Assembly: GCA_947575805.1 (NCBI GenBank)
Contig: CANPOY010000009.1
Span: 1 to 64,000 of the forward strand
Direction: 5' to 3'
From: an uncultured Lachnospiraceae bacterium
GTDB taxonomy: Bacteria; Bacillota; Clostridia; Lachnospirales; Lachnospiraceae
Length of the DNA: 64,000 bases
How positions within the stretch are numbered: position 1 is the first letter of the stretch; each line of letters starts with the position of its first letter. The notes under the pieces are model-generated. The model was not told the DNA's origin. It searched no databases and saw nothing but the letters and a program-made list of their open reading frames with translations. The translations under genes were made by a program, and so were the position numbers. This document shows positions 28,903-39,082 of this stretch, one piece after another.

Positions 28903-29924
28903 CCTTCCTCCCCGGCATCTGTCCGGTCCTCTGCCGGAGCAGGATTCTCTTCCTCCCCGTTATCCGTCCGGTCTTCCTCATCCATCCAGGCCTCATCCAC
29001 TTCATAGCCGAAATTGTCATAAAGGAAGGATTTCCAGTCAAACACGGCTTCCACCGCCGCAATTGCTACCTTCACCATCTCCCTGTCCGGCTCCCTGGTG
29101 GTCATTCTCTGAATCCACATGCCCGGCAGAGACAGAATCATGACAACAATGTTGTTGCTGCGGCCAGCCAGCCGAATGATCTCGTAGGAAATTCCTGCCA
29201 CAATGGGCATCAGCAGTATGCGCAGGACGACCCGCAGCGCCGGATTGTCCACACGGATAAAAAAGAACAAAACGATACTGACCAGCATCACGAAGAAAAT
29301 AAAGCTGGTACCGCATCTTCTGTGCAGTCTGGAGCTTCTCATAACATTGTGCACCGTCAGGGGACGCCCCTTTTCAATACAGTTAATGCACTTGTGCTCC
29401 GCTCCGTGATAACGGTACAGCCTCCGAATATCCTTCATGAAGCTGATCGCCCAGACATAAAGTACAAAAATGACAATTCGCAGCGCACCTTCTGCAATCG
29501 CCATCAGGGACTCATTGCGCACAAAGCCCTTCATAAGCGACGCAAGGTAATAGGGCAGTATTACAAAAATACCTACCGCCAGCGCGACGGAAAAAACCGT
29601 CACCAGCGTTGTTGCCACCTTTTCCCCGCCTTTGCCCTTGTCGTCCTGTTCCTCGTCCTCCTCTTCATAGACAGAGGCAGAAAAATTCAGACACCGCATT
29701 CCCAAAATCATGGAATCCAGAAAATTAAAAATACCCCGGACAAACGGTATCTCCTTAATTTTATTACCGTGAAGCAACCCCTGGTAATTCTCCAGCTCTA
29801 CAGCAATCTCACCGTCAGCCTTCCTCACGGCCACCGCATATTTTTCCTGATTTTTCATCATAATGCCTTCCAGTACCGCCTGCCCGCCGATACCGGAATA
29901 ACATTTCCTCTTCCTCTTTGCCAT
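28899..29924 (-). CDS. DUF1385 domain membrane protein
   Basis: YSGIGGQAVLEGIMMKN...YRYHGAEHKCINCIEKG...SRLHRRCGTSFIF. Confidence 0.93.
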   Translation of the reverse strand: MAKRKRKCYSGIGGQAVLEGIMMKNQEKYAVAVRKADGEIAVELENYQGLLHGNKIKEIPFVRGIFNFLDSMILGMRCLNFSASVYEEEDEEQDDKGKGGEKVATTLVTVFSVALAVGIFVILPYYLASLMKGFVRNESLMAIAEGALRIVIFVLYVWAISFMKDIRRLYRYHGAEHKCINCIEKGRPLTVHNVMRSSRLHRRCGTSFIFFVMLVSIVLFFFIRVDNPALRVVLRILLMPIVAGISYEIIRLAGRSNNIVVMILSLPGMWIQRMTTREPDREMVKVAIAAVEAVFDWKSFLYDNFGYEVDEAWMDEEDRTDNGEEENPAPAEDRTDAGEEG

Positions 29925-29960
29925 AATAGTCCCCGTCTTCCTGTCAGATTCACGAACAGA

Positions 29961-29990
29961 AAAGGTTGAGATACAAGCACCTCAACCTTT
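29961..29990 (-). terminator. Terminator-like hairpin after rpmE
   Basis: aaaggttgag-N10-ctcaaccttt with T-runs on either side. Confidence 0.75.
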
Positions 29991-30000
29991 TTTGTGATTC

Positions 30001-30201
30001 TTATTTAACGCCGTACTTCTTGTTAAACTTCTCAATTCTTCCATCGGCTCTTGCCGTCTTCTGCTGGCCGGTGTAGAATGAATGGCACTTGGAGCACACT
30101 TCTACGTGAATCTCCGGCTTTGTAGAACCGGTCACAAAAGTGTTGCCGCAGTTGCAGGTTACAGTTGCCTGATAATACTGGGGATGGATTCCTTCCTTCA
30201 T
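30001..30201 (-). CDS. rpmE: 50S ribosomal protein L31 (zinc-binding form)
   Basis: [45 protein letters not shown]. Confidence 0.97.
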   Translation of the reverse strand: MKEGIHPQYYQATVTCNCGNTFVTGSTKPEIHVEVCSKCHSFYTGQQKTARADGRIEKFNKKYGVK

Positions 30202-30341
30202 CTTCTTTCACCTCTCTATATAATTACGTGCTATTGTCTGTTCTCATCCGCACTGCCTATGGAACCACAAACAGCGGTATTATTGTAACACAAGGTTTGC
30301 ACTCTTGCAAGTCCCAATTTTACAAAAATATACGAAACTGC

Positions 30342-32015
30342 TTAAATAAATTTATTCTTCTTCACCATCTGCACAAATTCATTGTTGTTCCGGGTTCTCG
30401 CAAACATATCGAGTATCCTGTCCGTAGCCTCATCCGGTTTCATCCCGTTGAGGGCCTTGCGCATAATATTAATGGCGTCCAGTTCATCCCTGTTCAGCAG
30501 CAAATCTTCTCTTCTCGTGCCGGATTTCGCCAGGTCGATGGCCGGAAATATCCTTTTTTCCGAGAGCTTACGGTCAAGCACCATCTCCATATTGCCCGTA
30601 CCCTTGAATTCCTCATATACCACATCGTCCATCTTGCTGCCCGTCTCCACCAGCGCAGTGGCAAGAATAGTCAGACTGCCGCCTTCCCGCATATTCCTTG
30701 CCGCACCGAAAAACCTCTTAGGCATATGCAGGGCCGCCGGGTCAAGACCGCCGGACAATGTACGCCCGCTGGGTGGAACCACCAGATTATAGGCCCGAGT
30801 CAGCCGGGTAATGCTGTCCAGAAGGATGACCACATCCTTCTTATGCTCCACCAGCCTTTTTGCCCGTTCGATCACCATCTCGGACACCCTCTTATGATGC
30901 TCAGGCAGTTCGTCAAAGGTAGAATAGATCACCTCCACGTTCTCCCCGTGGATAGCCTCCTTGATGTCCGTCACCTCCTCCGGACGCTCGTCTATCAGCA
31001 GAATCAGCATGTGCATATGCGGATTCGTGCGCAGGACAGACTTTGCCACCTCCTTTAGCAGGGTGGTCTTACCGGCTTTGGGCGGCGACACAATCATACC
31101 GCGCTGTCCTTTGCCCACCGGGCTCACCAGATCCATAACCCGCATGGCTATGCTGCCCCCGGGCATCTCAAGCCGGATACGCTCGTTGGGAAAAATCGGC
31201 GTCATATCCTCAAAGGCTGTCCTCTTTGCGGATTCTTCCACCGTATATCCGTTGATCGTACGGATATACAGCAGTGCGCTGAATTTCTCCTGCTGGGTTT
31301 TGACTCGTTTATTTCCTTTCAGTATATCCCCGGTCTTTAGGCCGAAACGGCGGATCTGGCTGGGTGCCACGTAAACGTCATTCTCCCCGGGCAGATAGTT
31401 TTCGCAGCGGATGAAGCCATAACCGTCCGGCATGACTTCCAGGATACCGCTGGCTTCCTCACCGCTGTCCAGCTCCTTGGGATAAGTCTTTTCGTCATAA
31501 ACTTCATTGGTTCTGACCGGACGTGGCATCGCTGCCCCTTCCGCGGCAGAGCCTGCATTTTCCGTCCTAACAGGCGCTGCCTCCGCCTTTTGGACGTTTT
31601 CGCTTTTCGCGGTGTTCTCGGTACGGCTGCCGGCCTCGCCCCGGCCTGCCTCCTCGTTTCGTCCCGCATTATCGGCATGAGACGGTGCATCGCCGCGAGC
31701 CGGGTTGATGCCACGTGAAGATACAGGCCGGCCTGTCCCGGGATTCTGACGCCTGTATGCAGGCTGCCGCCCGGTACTGCCCGCTGCCTGGGACACGTCC
31801 TGGACCTTCGGCTTCCGCACCGCGGCCTCCTGGGGCTTTGTTTCCGGTTCCTTTTCCGCCTTTTCCTTCTCCTCCAGCTTTTTTAACCTCTCGTCCTCCG
31901 CCAGCATGGCTTCTATAATCTCTGCCTTTTTCATCGTCGAAATACCCTTTAATCCACGTACTTTGGCGAGTTCTTTCAACTGTACAAGCGCCAGCGATTC
32001 ATATTTTTCTCTCAT
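30342..32015 (-). CDS. rho: Transcription termination factor Rho with low-complexity insertion
   Basis: Start MREKYESLALVQLKELAK; Walker A VSPPKAGKTTLLKE; LIDERPEEVTD; C-terminal NNNEFVQMVKK. The 1017-aa ORF extends upstream antisense to the malic enzyme gene. Confidence 0.95.
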   Translation of the reverse strand: MREKYESLALVQLKELAKVRGLKGISTMKKAEIIEAMLAEDERLKKLEEKEKAEKEPETKPQEAAVRKPKVQDVSQAAGSTGRQPAYRRQNPGTGRPVSSRGINPARGDAPSHADNAGRNEEAGRGEAGSRTENTAKSENVQKAEAAPVRTENAGSAAEGAAMPRPVRTNEVYDEKTYPKELDSGEEASGILEVMPDGYGFIRCENYLPGENDVYVAPSQIRRFGLKTGDILKGNKRVKTQQEKFSALLYIRTINGYTVEESAKRTAFEDMTPIFPNERIRLEMPGGSIAMRVMDLVSPVGKGQRGMIVSPPKAGKTTLLKEVAKSVLRTNPHMHMLILLIDERPEEVTDIKEAIHGENVEVIYSTFDELPEHHKRVSEMVIERAKRLVEHKKDVVILLDSITRLTRAYNLVVPPSGRTLSGGLDPAALHMPKRFFGAARNMREGGSLTILATALVETGSKMDDVVYEEFKGTGNMEMVLDRKLSEKRIFPAIDLAKSGTRREDLLLNRDELDAINIMRKALNGMKPDEATDRILDMFARTRNNNEFVQMVKKNKFI

Positions 32016-32163
32016 AAACTCCTCCTCACAACAGATAAATTTAGCAGCAGCTTTCAAATCCACAATGCAAAAACGGGGATGGCGCAAGATGGTTATCGAC
32101 ATGCTTCCTTGACAATTTAATTTGAACGGCTTATCATAAATACTATTATAATACACTTTTCCT

Positions 32164-32183
32164 AAAATAGGAAGTCCTATTTT
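32164..32183. promoter_or_regulatory. Perfect palindrome, candidate operator between rho and the malic enzyme gene
   Basis: AAAATAGGA-AG-TCCTATTTT, read directly; near TATAAT-like elements on both strands. Confidence 0.55.
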
Positions 32184-32237
32184 CGGCAACCCGAGAGGTG
32201 CAAAAACAACAAAACTATATTGGAAAGAGGTACCGCC

Positions 32238-33389
32238 ATGACGACTGACGAAAAAGCACTGCTGATGCACGAAAAGTGGAACGGAAAGCTGGAAACCGTC
32301 TCCAAATCCCCCGTAAAATCCAGAGAAGATCTGGCCGTTGCCTATACTCCCGGCGTAGCGGAACCCTGCAGGGTCATCGCCAAAGACAAGGAAGCGGCTT
32401 ACAAATATACCATGAAGGCAAATACGGTTGCCGTAATCTCCGACGGAAGCGCCGTTCTGGGACTGGGCAACATCGGTCCCCACGCAGCCATGCCCGTGAT
32501 GGAGGGAAAGGCCGTCCTGTTTAAAGAATTCGGCGGTGTCAACGCAGTGCCTGTCTGCCTGGACACCCAGGATACCGAGGAAATCATCAAGGCTGTCACC
32601 TGGCTGGCTCCCGGCTTCGGCGGCATCAATCTGGAAGACATCAGCGCCCCCAGATGCTTTGAGATCGAGGAACGGCTGAAGCAAACACTGGACATTCCCG
32701 TATTCCATGACGACCAGCATGGCACGGCAATTGTGGTTCTTGCCGGCATCATCAACAGTCTGAAGGTAGTAGGTAAGAAAAAAGAAGACTGCCGAATCGT
32801 AGTAAACGGCGCGGGAAGCGCAGGCATCGCCATCACCAGGCTGCTTTTGACATACGGTTTCCCCCATATTGTCATGTGTGACAAGGTGGGTATCCTGTCC
32901 GGATCCACGGAAGGCCTGAACTGGATGCAGCAGAAAATGGTGGAGGTAACGAATCTGACAAATCAGACAGGCTCTCTGGCGGATGCCCTGATCGGTGCCG
33001 ATATTTTCATAGGGGTATCCGCCCCGGGCATCGTGACACCTGAAATGGTAGCTTCCATGAACCGGGATGCCATCCTCTTTGCCATGGCTAACCCTGTACC
33101 GGAAATCATGCCGGACGCAGCAAAAGCCGCAGGCGCCAGGGTGGTAGGAACGGGCCGGAGTGATTTCCCCAACCAGGTCAACAATGTGATCGCTTTCCCA
33201 GGTATCTTCAAGGGGGCGCTGGAGGGGAGGGCCGCACAGATCACGGAAGAGATGAAGCTTGCCGCCGCCGAGGCCATAGCCGGTCTGGTGCCGGAGGAGG
33301 AATTGAACGACGAAAACATTCTGCCTGAAGCCTTTCACCCCAGGGTGGCCGAGCTTGTAGCCCAGGCAGTCAAATCCCATATCCGCTAA
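32238..33389 (+). CDS. NAD(P)-dependent malic enzyme
   Basis: DLAVAYTPGVAEPCRVIA; FKEFGGVNAVPVCLDTQD; FHDDQHGTAIVVLAGI; VVNGAGSAGIAI. Confidence 0.95.
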   Translation: MTTDEKALLMHEKWNGKLETVSKSPVKSREDLAVAYTPGVAEPCRVIAKDKEAAYKYTMKANTVAVISDGSAVLGLGNIGPHAAMPVMEGKAVLFKEFGGVNAVPVCLDTQDTEEIIKAVTWLAPGFGGINLEDISAPRCFEIEERLKQTLDIPVFHDDQHGTAIVVLAGIINSLKVVGKKKEDCRIVVNGAGSAGIAITRLLLTYGFPHIVMCDKVGILSGSTEGLNWMQQKMVEVTNLTNQTGSLADALIGADIFIGVSAPGIVTPEMVASMNRDAILFAMANPVPEIMPDAAKAAGARVVGTGRSDFPNQVNNVIAFPGIFKGALEGRAAQITEEMKLAAAEAIAGLVPEEELNDENILPEAFHPRVAELVAQAVKSHIR

Positions 33390-33426
33390 AAGCAAACATG
33401 CCTGCCCGCGGGAATAAAGGAGTATT

Positions 33427-33942
33427 ATGTTACAGGATTCATTGACCCTTTACAAACTGATCGTACTGTATATGCTGGACCGGGTGGCCTTTCCTTTGAC
33501 GGCCGCCCAGGTCAGTGATTTTATCCTGGGAAAGGAATATACCAACTTTCTCACTCTGCAGCAGGTTTTCAGCGAAATGACGGATGCAGGTCTGGTCTCC
33601 TCCGAGACCCTTCATAACAGAACCTATCTGTCAGTCACTGAAGAGGGCCGGGAGACTCTGAACTTCTTTCGAAACCGGATTGTGAGGGACATCCGTGAGG
33701 AGATTGACACGTATATTCGGGAAAACGAGTATACCTTGCGCAATGAGTTCTCCATCCTGGCGCGTTACGACAAAGCCGTCTCAGGGGAATATGAAGCGCG
33801 GCTGACGGCAAAGGACAGAAATATCAGCCTGGTGGACCTCACCCTTTCCGTTCCCGATAAGGAAACCGCCGCCGCCATCTGCGACAACTGGCAGAAAAAG
33901 AATCAGCAGATCTATCAATATCTGGTGCAGCAATTATTCTGA
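33427..33942 (+). CDS. DUF4364-family protein
   Basis: 171 aa, winged-helix-like N-terminus (LYKLIVLYMLDRVAFPLTAAQVSDFIL). Confidence 0.8.
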   Translation: MLQDSLTLYKLIVLYMLDRVAFPLTAAQVSDFILGKEYTNFLTLQQVFSEMTDAGLVSSETLHNRTYLSVTEEGRETLNFFRNRIVRDIREEIDTYIRENEYTLRNEFSILARYDKAVSGEYEARLTAKDRNISLVDLTLSVPDKETAAAICDNWQKKNQQIYQYLVQQLF

Positions 33943-35271
33943 GGCTTCCCCGGCCTCTTCCTTCAGTCTGCGCATATGTTCCCTGATCTTTACCTCGTAC
34001 CCGTTTCCGGAAGGCCGGTAAAATTCCTTTCCGCTCAGCTCATAAGGCAGATACTGCTGCTTTACATAATGATTCGGATAGTCGTGAGCATATTTATAGC
34101 CCGTTCCCCGCCCCAGCTTGGCCGCTCCCTTATAATGCGCGTCCTGCAAATGGGGCGGAATGGGCAGGTTTCCCGTCTGCTCCACCGTCTGCATGGCCTC
34201 GAAAACGGCATTACAGCCGGCGTTGCTCTTGGGGGCACAGGCAACATAGGCCGCAGCCTGGGACAAAATAATCTGGGCCTCCGGCATCCCGATCCGCTCC
34301 ACGGCCAGGGAGGCATTTACAGCCACCACCAGCGCCATGGGATCCGCATTGCCCACATCCTCCGCCGCACATATCATGATCCGCCGGGCAATAAATGCTA
34401 CCTGCTCCCCTGCATAGAGCATCCGTGCCAGGTAATACACCGCCGCATCCGGATCGGATCCCCGCATACTCTTGATAAAAGCCGAAATCGTATCGTAATG
34501 ACTGTCTCCTGCCTTATCATAACGCACGGCTCGCTTCTGAATGCACTCCTGCGCAACCTCCAGGGTAATATGTATCTTTCCGTCTTCGCCGCGGTTGGTG
34601 GTCATGACGCCCAGCTCCACGGCGTTCAGGGCATGCCTGGCATCTCCGCCGGAAACATCGGCCAGAAAGTCCAACGCATCCTCATCAATCGTGGCATTGT
34701 AGGCCCCCATTCCCCTGTCGCCGTCATAGACCGCCTTACGGATCAGCTCCTTTACTGCCTCCACCGGAATCGGTTTCAGCTCAAAAATAACGGAACGGGA
34801 AAGCAATGCCCCGTTCACTTCAAAATAAGGATTTTCCGTGGTGGCACCGATGAGAATCAGCGTCCCGTCCTCCACAAAAGGCAGCAGATAATCCTGCTGG
34901 CTTTTGTTAAAACGGTGGATCTCGTCTATAAAAAGGATGGTGCGTTTCCCATACATGCCCAGACTATCCTTGGCCTTAGCCACCACCTCTTCCATATCCT
35001 TCTTGCCTGCCACCGTAGCGTTGATCTGGGTAAATTCCGCGCTGGTGGTATTGGCAATCACCCGCGCCAGAGTCGTCTTGCCCGTTCCCGGGGGGCCGTA
35101 AAAGATTACGGAACTGATCTTATCCGCCCGGATGGCCCGGTACAACAGCTTGTCCCTGCCGATTATGTGCTCCTGCCCCATTACCTCGTCCAGGGTTCTG
35201 GGCCGCATTCGGGCTGCAAGAGGCGCCTCCTTCTCCATGCTGGTGCTGCGCATATATTCAAAAATATCCAT
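33934..35271 (-). CDS. rarA: Replication-associated recombination protein A (RarA/MgsA AAA+ ATPase)
   Basis: PRTLDEVMGQEHIIG; FYGPPGTGKTTLARVIA; LFIDEIHRFNKSQQD; start set at MDIFEYM. Confidence 0.94.
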   Translation of the reverse strand: MDIFEYMRSTSMEKEAPLAARMRPRTLDEVMGQEHIIGRDKLLYRAIRADKISSVIFYGPPGTGKTTLARVIANTTSAEFTQINATVAGKKDMEEVVAKAKDSLGMYGKRTILFIDEIHRFNKSQQDYLLPFVEDGTLILIGATTENPYFEVNGALLSRSVIFELKPIPVEAVKELIRKAVYDGDRGMGAYNATIDEDALDFLADVSGGDARHALNAVELGVMTTNRGEDGKIHITLEVAQECIQKRAVRYDKAGDSHYDTISAFIKSMRGSDPDAAVYYLARMLYAGEQVAFIARRIMICAAEDVGNADPMALVVAVNASLAVERIGMPEAQIILSQAAAYVACAPKSNAGCNAVFEAMQTVEQTGNLPIPPHLQDAHYKGAAKLGRGTGYKYAHDYPNHYVKQQYLPYELSGKEFYRPSGNGYEVKIREHMRRLKEEAGEASE

Positions 35272-35327
35272 ACATCCTGCCTTCTGCCGCTTTCCCTCGG
35301 CTGTTTTCTTCCTTCCGGAAAGCACAT

Positions 35328-36320
35328 TCAGTGTGCTTCCCGATGCAGCGTGACCTGATTTTCATGAACCGTCACCGATTTCATGCTGCGCAGGAAACTG
35401 GAAATACGGTTATAACCAAACTGTCTGAAATCCAGCTGCTTGTACTTTTTATGCAGTTCATCGTTCAGAGTGGAAAGATTATCTATCATGCCGCCGTTTT
35501 TCTCGATCATGCTGCAGATCTCCCGCTCCAGCTCCGTCTTGGTAAGGGTGGACCTGCGCTCCACACAATATTGATAATTAATCTTTTTCACGTTTAAGTC
35601 CGGCAGCTCCTGGGTCACCATGGTACTGAGTTTGGTATACCCATAGTTACGAACGTCAAAATCGGAAAATCTGTCGTTTAGGCGATTCCCGATTGTGGCA
35701 AGGTCTACCGGCTTTCCGTCATTCTCATTAATCAGTGCCAGAATCGCCTGCCGCACCTCCGTCACCGAGGTGACATTCTGCTCGTCACCGCCCTCGATGC
35801 TCTCCGTGCCTTCCAGTGCCTTATTCTGCTCCGCCACCAGGTTCAGGTGGATGAATCTGTTACAGGCCCTGGTCAACGCCGGAGGAGTCTTGGATTCCCC
35901 CATGCCTAAGACAAACATGTTTTCCTCCCGCAGGCGCATGGCCAGACGGGTAAAATCGCTGTCGCTGGTCACCAGGCAAAACCCCCTGACCTTATTCTTA
36001 AACAAAATATCCATGGCATCAATCACCATGGCCATGTCCGTGGCATTTTTCCCTGTAGTGTAGGAAAACTGCTGCACAGGCATAATGGAATGCTCCAGCA
36101 GCATTCCCTCATTCCAGCCGTTGGCCTTAGACCAGTTGCCATAGATCCGCCGATAGGTGGAAAATCCGAATTTATCCAGCTCTTCAAAAATGGTGGCGGC
36201 ATACTTGGAGCTGATATTATCCGCATCGATCAGCACCGCAAACTGCATTCGCTCCCCCTGTATTGTCTCCATATTTTCTTCCATGCTAACCTCCATTTCG
36301 CCGAAAGGCTTATAGTTCAT
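35328..36320 (-). CDS. NYN-domain protein with two LOTUS/OST-HTH-like repeats
   Basis: AVLIDADNISSKYA...SDSDFTRLAMRLREENMFVLGMG; two ~45-aa repeats with DFDVRNYGYTKLSTMV and QLDFRQFGYNRISSFL. Confidence 0.85.
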   Translation of the reverse strand: MNYKPFGEMEVSMEENMETIQGERMQFAVLIDADNISSKYAATIFEELDKFGFSTYRRIYGNWSKANGWNEGMLLEHSIMPVQQFSYTTGKNATDMAMVIDAMDILFKNKVRGFCLVTSDSDFTRLAMRLREENMFVLGMGESKTPPALTRACNRFIHLNLVAEQNKALEGTESIEGGDEQNVTSVTEVRQAILALINENDGKPVDLATIGNRLNDRFSDFDVRNYGYTKLSTMVTQELPDLNVKKINYQYCVERRSTLTKTELEREICSMIEKNGGMIDNLSTLNDELHKKYKQLDFRQFGYNRISSFLRSMKSVTVHENQVTLHREAH

Positions 36321-36553
36321 AAAGCAAAAGTGCCCGCCTTACCGGACTCTTTCCGTTTTGGCGGACACCACCGGCCTCTCCTGCATTTACTTCATTTTAC
36401 AGGATTGGCCGCCAAGATGCAAGCATCTCTTCTTCCCGGCACAAATACTTGCACGGATTACGGCACCGGATTTTTCCTGCCATAGCTTTGGATTTTTCCT
36501 TTTCTGCCAAACATCCCTTTGTCCTCCGATGTCCAATGCTTTTTCCGCAAAGA

Positions 36554-36597
36554 AAAGACCGTGGAAAACGAAGCTGGATTCACTCCGTTTCCCACGG
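36554..36597 (-). terminator. Terminator-like hairpin after glyA
   Basis: Minus-strand GCCGTGGGAAACG...CGTTTTCCACGG followed by TCTTTTCTTT. Confidence 0.7.
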
Positions 36598-36621
36598 CCC
36601 CTTCCTCCGGACTGCCGAATA

Positions 36622-37860
36622 TTAAACCAAAGGATACTTTGCAGTCAACGTCTTTACGATAGCAAATGCCTCGGAAACCTTCTCCTCGCCGCCCTTGATC
36701 ACCAAAGCAATGGCTTCCGCGATCCTGTCCATATCCTCCGCTTTCATGCCTCTGGAGGTGACAGCCGGCGTTCCCAGACGGATCCCGCTGGTGACGAAAG
36801 GAGACTGGGGATCGTTGGGGATCGTGTTCTTGTTGCAGGTGATGTGTGCCGCATCCAGCAGCTTCTCCACTGCCTTGCCGGTAAGGCCGAAATTCGTCAG
36901 GTCAACCAGCATCAGGTGATTGTCCGTGCCGCCGGACACAATTTTGATTCCCCGCTCCAGAAGCCCCTTGCACAGAGCCTGGGCGTTGTCAATAATGCCC
37001 TTCTGGTAAACCTTGAAATCATCGCTCAGCGCCTCCTTGAAGCAGACGGCCTTTGCGGCGATTACGTGCATCAGCGGACCGCCCTGGATGCCGGGGAAGA
37101 TCGCCTTGTTGAAATTGTATTTCGCATTCACTTCATTGCTGGATAAGATCAGGCCGCCCCTGGGTCCCCGCAGGGTCTTATGGGTAGTGGTGGTGGTCAC
37201 ATGGGCATAGGGAATGGGGCTGGGATGAAGTCCTGCCGCCACAAGTCCCGCAATGTGAGCCATATCCACCATCAGGACAGCTCCCACCTCGTCAGCGACC
37301 TCGCGGAACTTTTTAAAATCTATGGTACGGGCATAAGCGGAAGCCCCTGCGATAATCATCTTCGGCTTTGCTTCCAGGGCAGTTTCCCGCAGCTTGTCAT
37401 AGTCAATAAAGCCTTCGTCATTTACTCCGTAAGGCACGATGTTAAAATATTTTCCCGACATATTTACCGGGCTGCCGTGGGTCAGATGTCCGCCGTGATC
37501 CAGATTCATGCCCATAATGGTGTCTCCCAGCTGGCACACGGTAAACTGTACTGCCATATTGGCCTGCGCACCGGAATGGGCCTGCACATTGGCGTACTCA
37601 CAGCCAAACAGCTCTTTTGCCCGCTCAATCGCCAGAGTTTCCACCACATCCACGCAGTCACAGCCGCCGTAATACCGTTTCCCGGGATAGCCTTCCGCGT
37701 ACTTGTTGGTCAGCGGACTGCCCATTGCCGCCATCACTGCCTTACTCACCCAATTCTCGGAAGCAATCAGCTCAATATGGCTGTTCTGCCTCTCCTGCTC
37801 GTCTTCGATCGCCTGAGCAACCTCAGGATCCACCGCCCTTACATCATCCAAAGAATACAT
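36622..37860 (-). CDS. glyA: Serine hydroxymethyltransferase
   Basis: [46 protein letters not shown]. Confidence 0.97.
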   Translation of the reverse strand: MYSLDDVRAVDPEVAQAIEDEQERQNSHIELIASENWVSKAVMAAMGSPLTNKYAEGYPGKRYYGGCDCVDVVETLAIERAKELFGCEYANVQAHSGAQANMAVQFTVCQLGDTIMGMNLDHGGHLTHGSPVNMSGKYFNIVPYGVNDEGFIDYDKLRETALEAKPKMIIAGASAYARTIDFKKFREVADEVGAVLMVDMAHIAGLVAAGLHPSPIPYAHVTTTTTHKTLRGPRGGLILSSNEVNAKYNFNKAIFPGIQGGPLMHVIAAKAVCFKEALSDDFKVYQKGIIDNAQALCKGLLERGIKIVSGGTDNHLMLVDLTNFGLTGKAVEKLLDAAHITCNKNTIPNDPQSPFVTSGIRLGTPAVTSRGMKAEDMDRIAEAIALVIKGGEEKVSEAFAIVKTLTAKYPLV

Positions 37861-38011
37861 TCCAAATCCTCCTGTTTTCACGCTGTACTGTATTAAAATA
37901 CCTGTTTTTGATTATAACACAGAATACCAAATAAGAAAATGATTTTATTTACGGATCGGCAATCTGCTGATACAATAAATACAGTAAGAACGAAAGAGAG
38001 GGTCCCTCCTT

Positions 38012-38947
38012 ATGTATCACATTATCATCAACCCGGCATCCCGCTCCGGAAAGGGGCTGAAAATATGGAAGGAACAGGTGGAACCCGCCCTGTGCAGAGG
38101 GAATGTCCCCTTCCGTCCCTATTTTTCCGAAAAAGCCGGAAACGTTTCCAGGATAGCCGGTGAAATTCTGTCCGCTCCCTCCTCCGGCAACGGACCTGTC
38201 TCCCTGATTATCCTGGGCGGTGACGGCACGGTAAATGAAGCCCTTCAGGGTATACCTGATCCTTCCGGGATTGTATTGGGTTATATTCCCACCGGATCCA
38301 GCAATGACCTGGCAAGGGATCTGAACATCCCCACTTCCCCCACCGCAGCCCTGGACCTGATCCTGCACTCAGGCACCCCCTGTCCCATGGACCTGGGAAC
38401 CGTCACCTATGAGGACGGACAAAAGCGCCGTTTCGCAGTCAGCTGCGGCATCGGCTTTGATGCGGCGGTATGTGAGGAAGCTCTGCGCTCCAAGGCCAAA
38501 AAGGTTCTGAACAGGATCGGTCTGGGGAAGCTGACCTATCTCAGCATAGCGCTGAAGCAGCTTTTTGCGGCAAAGGCCGTCTCCGGAAAGCTGATTCTGG
38601 ATGACGGCGCCCCTGTGGAGATCGGAAATATCCTGTTCACCGCCTGTATGCTCCACCGCTTTGAGGGCGGAGGTTTCATGTTCAGTCCCGATGCGGATGC
38701 CACGGACGGCATCTTAAATCTGTGTGCCGTGGGTGACATTTCCAAAGCTCTGATTCTCTACGCCCTGCCTACGGCCTTCAAGGGCAAGCATTACCGTTAT
38801 AAAGGTATTACCCCCTATCAGGCAAGGAAGGTACGTATAGACGTGTCCTCCCCCCTTTGGGTCCATACCGACGGTGAAGTCGCCAGAAAGAGCCGCAGCA
38901 TTACCGTAACCTGTGAGCAAAATGCTCTGTACATCATCAGAGGCTAA
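38012..38947 (+). CDS. YegS/BmrU-type diacylglycerol/lipid kinase
   Basis: HIIINPASRSGKG; ILGGDGTVNEALQGI; GYIPTGSSNDLARDL. Confidence 0.93.
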   Translation: MYHIIINPASRSGKGLKIWKEQVEPALCRGNVPFRPYFSEKAGNVSRIAGEILSAPSSGNGPVSLIILGGDGTVNEALQGIPDPSGIVLGYIPTGSSNDLARDLNIPTSPTAALDLILHSGTPCPMDLGTVTYEDGQKRRFAVSCGIGFDAAVCEEALRSKAKKVLNRIGLGKLTYLSIALKQLFAAKAVSGKLILDDGAPVEIGNILFTACMLHRFEGGGFMFSPDADATDGILNLCAVGDISKALILYALPTAFKGKHYRYKGITPYQARKVRIDVSSPLWVHTDGEVARKSRSITVTCEQNALYIIRG

Positions 38948-39082
38948 TCCTGAAGGTTTTCTTAAGATTGCTTAAGAAGCTAAAAAAGGCATTGCATTTT
39001 TCCTATTCAACGCTATACTATATTTGTCGTTCAGTTGTATTACAGACATCCGGTGATAAACATAAAGTGTAGGTGCGCAGAT

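Noticed and set aside
32016-33395. N-terminal 460 codons of the 1017-aa rho ORF
   Set aside because: Antisense to the clearly coding malic enzyme gene; canonical Rho begins at MREKYESLALVQLKELAK (32015).
33934-33942. 9-bp convergent overlap of DUF4364 and rarA 3' ends
   Set aside because: Small 3' overlaps of convergent genes are common; no further structure seen.
33976-35358. 460-aa plus-strand ORF
   Set aside because: Shadow ORF antisense to rarA; composition (His/Arg/Pro-rich, no domains) typical of reverse-strand open frames.
38955-38980. ttcttaag-attg-cttaagaa hairpin after the lipid kinase gene
   Set aside because: AT-rich 8-bp stem without a convincing T-run; may be a weak terminator but not well supported.
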